Shown here: piece after piece, positions 46,133 to 50,780 of the stretch
How the letters are laid out: the number at the start of each line of letters is the position of its first letter
Numbering within the stretch: position 1 is the first letter of the stretch
Assembly: GCF_008757455.1 (NCBI RefSeq)
Contig: NZ_VCMV01000022.1
Span: forward strand, 13,604-64,383
Source of the DNA: Microvirga brassicacearum
GTDB taxonomy: Bacteria; Pseudomonadota; Alphaproteobacteria; Rhizobiales; Beijerinckiaceae
Length of the DNA: 50,780 bases
Reading direction: 5' to 3'
Translations under genes and position numbers: made by a program
The notes under the pieces: model-generated
Database searches by the model: none
The model's input: only the letters and a program-made list of their open reading frames with translations
What the model was told of the DNA's origin: nothing

Positions 46133-46238
46133 CCTCATCCTGAGGGCCGCGAAGCGGCGTCTCGAAGGACGAGGCGTCTCAGGAGACCACTGGAGGATCC
46201 TTCGAGACGCAGCCGGAGGCTGCTCCTCAGGATGAGGC
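46133..46238. repeat. Family A palindromic repeat between tpiA and secG
   Basis: GCCTCATCCTGAGGGCCGCG, GTCTCGAAGGACGAGGC, TCTCAGGAGACCACTGGAGG, ATCCTTCGAGACGCAGCC and CTCCTCAGGATGAGGC. Both the outer and inner arms are inverted, giving an almost complete cruciform about 105 bases long, 18 bases from the tpiA stop. Confidence 0.88.
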
Positions 46239-46256
46239 GACGGGAATTGTCGTGAA

Positions 46257-47024
46257 CTACCTCCCGTAAGCCCCGGCGATCCCCAGGAAATCGGCCGCCA
46301 CAAGACTTGCACCGCCGACCAGAGCGCCGTCCACGTTCTCCACCGCCATCAGTTCCGCCGCATTGGAGGGCTTGACCGAGCCGCCATAGAGGATTCGCAC
46401 CTTGTCCTGCTCAGCCTCGCCGACCAGGACGCGCAGGGCCGCGCGAATGGCCGCATGCACCTCCGCGACGTCGGCGGCGGTCGGCGTCAGGCCGGTGCCG
46501 ATGGCCCAGACGGGCTCGTACGCCACCACCAGATTGGTGCTGTTGCTTCCGGCGGGGACAGAGCCCTTCAACTGGGTACGAACCACATCGAGGGTCCGAC
46601 CAGCCTCGCGCTCCTCTCTCGTCTCGCCGACGCAGACGATGGCGACAAGCCCGGCGCGGTGGGCGGCCTGGGCTTTGGCAGCGACGTCGGCATCGGTCTC
46701 GCCGTGGTACTGGCGTCGCTCGGAATGGCCGGCCAGCACGCAGGTTGCGCCTGCATCCGCCAACATCTCGGCGGAAATGTCGCCCGTGAAGGCGCCGGAT
46801 TCCCGCGCGTGGCAATCCTGGCCGCCGATGGCGATGCCCGATCCCTCGGCCTGCTCCGCCAACTGGGCGATGAGGGTCGCGGGCGGGCAGATCGCCATGT
46901 CGACCTTGCTGCGCAAAGCCGCCACGAACCCTTCCTGGATCTCCGTCAGAACCTTTTCGGAGGCCTTGAGGCCGTTCATCTTCCAGTTCCCGGCTACCAG
47001 CGGGCGCGGCCGTTCGACGCTCAT
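46257..47024 (-). CDS. tpiA: Triosephosphate isomerase
   Basis: This 255-residue TIM barrel has VAGNWKMNG (9-17, catalytic Lys), [14 protein letters not shown] with the electrophilic His, [15 protein letters not shown] with the catalytic Glu, and [16 protein letters not shown] and GALVGGASL as phosphate loops. It interconverts dihydroxyacetone phosphate and glyceraldehyde 3-phosphate. It is divergent from ppiD, sharing a 134-base upstream region (47025-47158). Confidence 0.97.
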   Translation of the reverse strand: MSVERPRPLVAGNWKMNGLKASEKVLTEIQEGFVAALRSKVDMAICPPATLIAQLAEQAEGSGIAIGGQDCHARESGAFTGDISAEMLADAGATCVLAGHSERRQYHGETDADVAAKAQAAHRAGLVAIVCVGETREEREAGRTLDVVRTQLKGSVPAGSNSTNLVVAYEPVWAIGTGLTPTAADVAEVHAAIRAALRVLVGEAEQDKVRILYGGSVKPSNAAELMAVENVDGALVGGASLVAADFLGIAGAYGR

Positions 47025-47158
47025 TCGGGCACTCCTGTGACACTCAAGGCAAAGGGACTAGCAGACGCACGGGGCGTCTTTCAACACGCTTGCCCTTTTC
47101 GCCGCGCCTCCGATCGGCTATCCGCCTCTATAACAAGTTTCAGGGAAACGGATTTACG

Positions 47159-49060
47159 ATGCTTCGAGGAATGCGACTCGCCGGGCAGAGCCTGGTCGGA
47201 AAGATCGTCGCCACGGTTCTTTTCGGATTTTTGATCCTGAGCTTTGCCGTCTGGGGCATCGGCGATATTTTCCGCACGACGCCGCCTAGCGTCGTCGCGC
47301 AGGTCGGCAAGACCTCGGTGTCGGTCGATCAGGTCCGCACCGCCTATAACAATGAGCTGCAGCGCCTCGGGCGCCAGTTCCGGACGGTGATCACCCCCGA
47401 ACAGGCCCGCGCCTTCGGCATCGACCAGCGCGTTCTCGCCAACCTCGTGACCGAAGCCGTGATGAGCGAACAGGCAAAGTCCCTCGGCCTCGGCGTGTCC
47501 GACCAGTCGGTGGCGCGCGCCATCATGGAAGACCCCAATTTCCGCGGCACCGACGGCCAGTTCAACCGCGCCATGTTCGACCAGGCGCTGCGCAATGCCT
47601 CCCTGACGGAAGCGGGCTTCATCGGCGAACAGCGCTCCGCCATGGCGCGCATCCATCTGGCAGAGGCGATTGCGGGTGATCTTGTCGTGCCGGTGGCGGC
47701 CCAGGACGCCCTTCACCGCTACAACAGCGAACGCCGCGCCGCCGCCTACTTCCTGCTGACGTCCGAGATGGCAGGCGAAATCCCGGCCGCCACCCCTGAG
47801 CAACTGCAAACGTTCTACAATGAGCGCAAGGCGACCTTCCAGGCGCCCGAATACCGCGCGATCTCGATGCTGGCCGTAGATGCGGCCTCGCTCGCCAAGC
47901 CGGATGCCGTGACCGATGCGGATGCGCGCGCGGCCTACGAGCAGGAAAAGGCGAAGTTCGGGACGCCCGAGCGCCGGACAGTCCAGCAGATCACATTCCC
48001 GTCGCAGGCGGAGGCGGAGGCCGCGGCCGCGAAACTCAAGGAAGGCGCGACATTCGACGCCATCGCCACCGAACGCGCTGTCGCGCCGGCTGACCTCGAA
48101 CTCGGCCGGTTCAACAAGGCCGAGATGCTGGATCAGGCAGTGGCCGAGGCCGCTTTCGGCCTGGAAAAGGGCGCGGTCAGCGGCCCCGTGACCGGGCGGT
48201 TCGGTCCGGTCATCGTGCGCGTCACGGAAATCCAGCCGGAGGTCGTGCGCCCCTTCGAGGAGGTCTCGGCCCAGATCCGCAACGACATCGCCCAGTCGCG
48301 GGCGCGGGCTGAAATCGATGCGGTCCATGACGCCATCGAGGATCAGCGTGCAAGCGCCCGCCCCCTCGCCGACATCGCAAAGGACAAGGGCCTGAACGTC
48401 ACCCAGATCGCCGCGATCGACAATAGTGGTCGCGACAAAGCCGGGACGGTGCTCGATTTGCCCGAGCGCGAGGCTCTGCTTCGGGCAGTTTTCGCATCCG
48501 ATATCGGGGCCGATAACGAGCCGCTTCGCGTACCCAGCGGCGGCTATGTCTGGTACGACGTGACGGCGATCGATCCGGCCCGTGAGAAGTCGCTGGACGA
48601 AGTCCGCGAGCAGGTGGCCGGTCTGTGGCGCGACGAAGAGGTGGCGCAGCGCCTCTCCGAAAAGGCACGGCTTTTGACAGAGCGCCTCGAAAAGGGAGAG
48701 GCGATGGACGCCGTCGCCAACGAGGCCGGCGCATCGGTGAAATCCGCCTCCGACCTCGCCCGCAACACCGCCAAGGACGACCTGACCCCCGAGGCGGTGA
48801 ACCGCATCTTCGCCGTTCCGGCCGCAAAGGCTGGCAATGTCGCCAATGGCGCGGGCACGCGAGCGGTGTTCAAGGTCACCTCCGCCACCGTGCCGCCCTT
48901 CATCACCACCACGCAGGAAGCTGAGCGGGTGGCCACGCAGTTGAAGAACAGCATGGGCGACGACCTGATCAACCAGTACATCGCGCAGATCCGTCAGGAT
49001 CTCGGCGTCACCATCAACCCGCAGGCGCTGAGACAGGCGACCGGCAGCAGCGATCTGTAA
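47159..49060 (+). CDS. ppiD: Periplasmic folding chaperone / peptidyl-prolyl isomerase (PpiD/SurA-like)
   Basis: From the ATG at 47159 the protein is 633 residues. A membrane anchor (LVGKIVATVLFGFLILSFAV, about 13-32) precedes WGIGDIFRT, a SurA_N-type chaperone region with VDQVRTAYNNELQRLGRQFR, and a parvulin-like PpiC domain near 265-375 (RRTVQQITFPSQAEAEAAAA, DLELGRFNKAEMLDQAVAEA, GPVTGRFGPVIVRVTEI). A long C-terminal chaperone region follows. It should be anchored in the inner membrane, facing the periplasm near SecYEG. The upstream ATG at 47090 gives a non-conserved extension and is rejected. It is followed by trpE after four bases. Confidence 0.92.
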   Translation: MLRGMRLAGQSLVGKIVATVLFGFLILSFAVWGIGDIFRTTPPSVVAQVGKTSVSVDQVRTAYNNELQRLGRQFRTVITPEQARAFGIDQRVLANLVTEAVMSEQAKSLGLGVSDQSVARAIMEDPNFRGTDGQFNRAMFDQALRNASLTEAGFIGEQRSAMARIHLAEAIAGDLVVPVAAQDALHRYNSERRAAAYFLLTSEMAGEIPAATPEQLQTFYNERKATFQAPEYRAISMLAVDAASLAKPDAVTDADARAAYEQEKAKFGTPERRTVQQITFPSQAEAEAAAAKLKEGATFDAIATERAVAPADLELGRFNKAEMLDQAVAEAAFGLEKGAVSGPVTGRFGPVIVRVTEIQPEVVRPFEEVSAQIRNDIAQSRARAEIDAVHDAIEDQRASARPLADIAKDKGLNVTQIAAIDNSGRDKAGTVLDLPEREALLRAVFASDIGADNEPLRVPSGGYVWYDVTAIDPAREKSLDEVREQVAGLWRDEEVAQRLSEKARLLTERLEKGEAMDAVANEAGASVKSASDLARNTAKDDLTPEAVNRIFAVPAAKAGNVANGAGTRAVFKVTSATVPPFITTTQEAERVATQLKNSMGDDLINQYIAQIRQDLGVTINPQALRQATGSSDL

Positions 49061-49064
49061 CGCC

Positions 49065-50588
49065 ATGACCACCGCGATCCCGGACTTCGAAACCTTCGCG
49101 AAGGCCTATGCGGCGGGCGAGTCCGGAATCGTCCGCACGACTCTGGTGGGCGACCTCCTGACGCCCGTCGCCGCATTCCTGAAATTGCGGCATGAGCGCA
49201 AGGGCCCGGCCTTCTTGCTCGAATCCGTCGAAGGCGGCGCGGTTCGCGGCCGGTTCTCGATGATCGGCCTCGATCCCGATCTGATCTGGCGCTGTCAGGA
49301 TGGCGTCGCGGCCATCGACCGCAAGGCGCTGAGCCGCGCGAATGATTTCAAACCGGACGAGCATGCTCCGCTTGAGAGCCTGCGGGCGCTGATCAAGGAA
49401 AGCGCGCTTCCCTTGGGCGACGAGCTGCCGCCCATGGCCGCTGGCCTCTTCGGCTATCTCGGCTACGACATGGTGCGCCAGATGGAGCGCCTGGCCGCGC
49501 CCAACGAGGACGTGCTTGAGGTTCCGGACGCCATCCTGATCCGGCCCACCGTGATGGTGGTGTTCGACGCGGTGAAGGACGAGATTTCGCTGATCACGCC
49601 CGTGCGGCTGCAGGCCGGTATAGCGGCGCGGGCCGCCTACGAGACGGCGCTGGCGCGGCTCGACGAAGTGACGACCGCATTGGAGCGCCCGCTGCCGCTG
49701 GATGCGCGGGTCGATCCGCGCACGATCGATTTCGAACCTCCGGTGTCGAACACGACGCCGCGCGAGTTCGAGGACATGGTCGCCACCGCGAAGGATTATA
49801 TCCGGGCCGGCGACATCTTTCAGGTGGTGCTGTCGCAGCGTTTCGAATCGCCATTCCCGCTCCCGGCCTTCGCACTCTATCGGTCGCTGCGGCGGATCAA
49901 TCCCGCGCCGTTCCTGTGCTATCTCGATTTCGAGGCGTTTCAGATCGTCTGTTCGTCGCCGGAAATTCTCGTCCGGGTGCGCGACAACAAGGTGACGATC
50001 CGGCCCATCGCGGGAACCCGCCCGCGCGGCGCGACGGCGGCCGAAGACCGCGCTTACGCCGACAGCCTGCTGGCCGATCAGAAGGAGCGCGCCGAACATC
50101 TGATGCTGCTCGATCTCGGCCGCAACGATGTCGGCCGCGTCGCCGAGATGGGCTCGGTGACGGTGACGGATTCATTCTTCCTCGAATTCTACAGCCAGGT
50201 CATGCATATCGTGTCGAACGTCGAGGGCACGCTCGATAGCCGCTACGACGCGCTTCAGGCGCTGATTGCGGGCTTTCCGGCCGGTACCGTCTCGGGCGCG
50301 CCGAAGGTCCGCGCCATGGAGATCATCGACAGCCTGGAAAAGCACAAGCGCGGCCCTTATGGCGGCTGCATCGGCTATTTCGGCGCCAATGGGGAAATGG
50401 ATACCTGCATCGTCCTGCGCACCGCGCTGGTGAAGGATGGCCGCATGGCCGTGCAGGCCGGCGCCGGCATCGTCTACGATTCCGACCCCGCCTCTGAGCA
50501 GCAGGAATGCGTCAACAAGGCCAAGGCGCTGTTTCGCGCCGCCGAGGACGCGGTCCGTTTTGCCAGCCGCGCGAGGCTCGGCCAATGA
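49065..50588 (+). CDS. trpE: Anthranilate synthase component I
   Basis: This 507-residue chorismate-utilising enzyme has the N-terminal regulatory region (GPAFLLESVEGGAVRGRFSM, which carries the LLES tryptophan-binding element) and the catalytic domain. Motifs include FQVVLSQRFE, PIAGTRPRGATAAEDRAYAD, HLMLLDLGRNDVGRVAEMGS, FPAGTVSGAPKVRAMEIIDS and GGCIGYFGANGEMDTCIVLR. It uses ammonia from TrpG to make anthranilate for tryptophan. It starts four bases after ppiD and is probably co-transcribed; trpG would be expected just outside the window. It is not fused to TrpG as in Rhizobium or Brucella. Confidence 0.96.
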   Translation: MTTAIPDFETFAKAYAAGESGIVRTTLVGDLLTPVAAFLKLRHERKGPAFLLESVEGGAVRGRFSMIGLDPDLIWRCQDGVAAIDRKALSRANDFKPDEHAPLESLRALIKESALPLGDELPPMAAGLFGYLGYDMVRQMERLAAPNEDVLEVPDAILIRPTVMVVFDAVKDEISLITPVRLQAGIAARAAYETALARLDEVTTALERPLPLDARVDPRTIDFEPPVSNTTPREFEDMVATAKDYIRAGDIFQVVLSQRFESPFPLPAFALYRSLRRINPAPFLCYLDFEAFQIVCSSPEILVRVRDNKVTIRPIAGTRPRGATAAEDRAYADSLLADQKERAEHLMLLDLGRNDVGRVAEMGSVTVTDSFFLEFYSQVMHIVSNVEGTLDSRYDALQALIAGFPAGTVSGAPKVRAMEIIDSLEKHKRGPYGGCIGYFGANGEMDTCIVLRTALVKDGRMAVQAGAGIVYDSDPASEQQECVNKAKALFRAAEDAVRFASRARLGQ

Positions 50589-50644
50589 GAGCTATTGATC
50601 TTGGCAGCGTCGATCCGAGAAAGCGCTTTCGGCGCTGCGCGACT

Positions 50645-50780
50645 CTCCTCCCCCTTGCGGGGAGGAGTTGGAGGTGGGGGTCGAACGACTGGGTGACGCA
50701 GATATCGATTGATCGAGTATCTGCCCTGCGCCTTTCCACATTCACGCGGTATTCCGACCGTCCAACCCCCACCCTGACCC
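50645..50780. repeat. Family B inverted repeat pair, right unit cut by window end
   Basis: The left unit (50645-50681) has CTCCTCCCCCTTGCGGGGAG and GGAGGTGGGGGT. A core of about 83 bases (50682-50764) without a gene follows, then ACCCCCACCCTGACCC at the window edge. It has the same facing layout as the pair at 25843-25950 and the pair around the DUF559 gene. Confidence 0.8.

Noticed and set aside
49061..49064. A tryptophan leader peptide controlling trpE
   Set aside because: Only four bases separate ppiD and trpE, so there is no room for a leader and attenuator.
47081..49072. A 663-codon open frame antisense to ppiD
   Set aside because: It is a shadow of a high-GC gene with strong third-position bias; no domains or ribosome site.

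Overview
The window looks like a chromosomal segment of an alphaproteobacterium of the order Hyphomicrobiales (Rhizobiales). The DNA is GC-rich. Between about 25.9 and 50.6 kb it carries a gene order familiar from that order: trpE, ppiD, tpiA, secG, pyrG, kdsA, eno, ftsB, pdhA-pdhB-pdhC, lpdA. Between about 13.8 and 22.8 kb a second familiar block (recJ, glpX, hom, aminotransferase, phaC) is present. An NDUFS4-like complex I subunit and a consensus EcfG-type stress promoter (GGAAC-N16-CGTT) also fit an alphaproteobacterium. Genus and species cannot be given from sequence reading alone.

Layout. 0-4.7 kb is an accessory block: an FMN-dependent alpha-hydroxyacid dehydrogenase, a decayed IS110-type transposase, and a minus-strand pair made of a ParA/MinD-like protein (P-loop lysine replaced by arginine) and a Lon-like AAA+ ATPase without a protease domain. 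The block abuts the 3' end of a tRNA-Arg. 4.7-8.6 kb holds tRNA-Arg, the NDUFS4-like gene, tRNA-Pro, five tiny genes for very hydrophilic proteins behind a near-perfect EcfG promoter, then a double cold-shock-domain protein with a DUF192 protein, and a sirtuin. 8.6-13.7 kb has a DUF1624-type membrane acyltransferase, an Lrp regulator with rocD and an agmatinase-family gene (arginine/ornithine catabolism), a KDPGal aldolase, a DUF6894 protein and tRNA-Glu. 13.8-22.8 kb is the recJ/glpX/hom/aminotransferase/phaC block, interrupted by a GIY-YIG nuclease gene and a GNAT gene. 23-25.6 kb has a divergent FadL-type porin and an FAH-family hydrolase with a strong palindrome between them. 25.9-32.6 kb is the pyruvate dehydrogenase operon (ftsB, pdhA, pdhB, a DUF5076 gene, pdhC, lpdA), with a DUF559 nuclease gene inserted between pdhC and lpdA. 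33.2-38.0 kb holds RTX (calcium-binding, type I secretion type) genes: one intact, one broken by a one-base frameshift, and one reduced to a tail. They separate eno from ftsB. 38-50.6 kb is mostly housekeeping: eno, queF, an MFS transporter, kdsA, a DUF350 protein, a VOC protein, pyrG, secG, tpiA, ppiD, trpE.

Two families of dispersed palindromic repeats run through the window. Family A has CTCATCCTGAGGAG ends and an inner GTCTCGAAGGAT motif. Family B has a CCCTCCCCGCAAGGGGGAGGG hairpin with an ACCCCCACC edge. Each family has one copy set that flanks a small nuclease gene: family A flanks the GIY-YIG gene and family B, in inverted orientation, flanks the DUF559 gene. This resembles REP/RAYT arrangements and is one of the two most interesting observations here. 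The other is the EcfG-controlled cluster of tiny disordered proteins.
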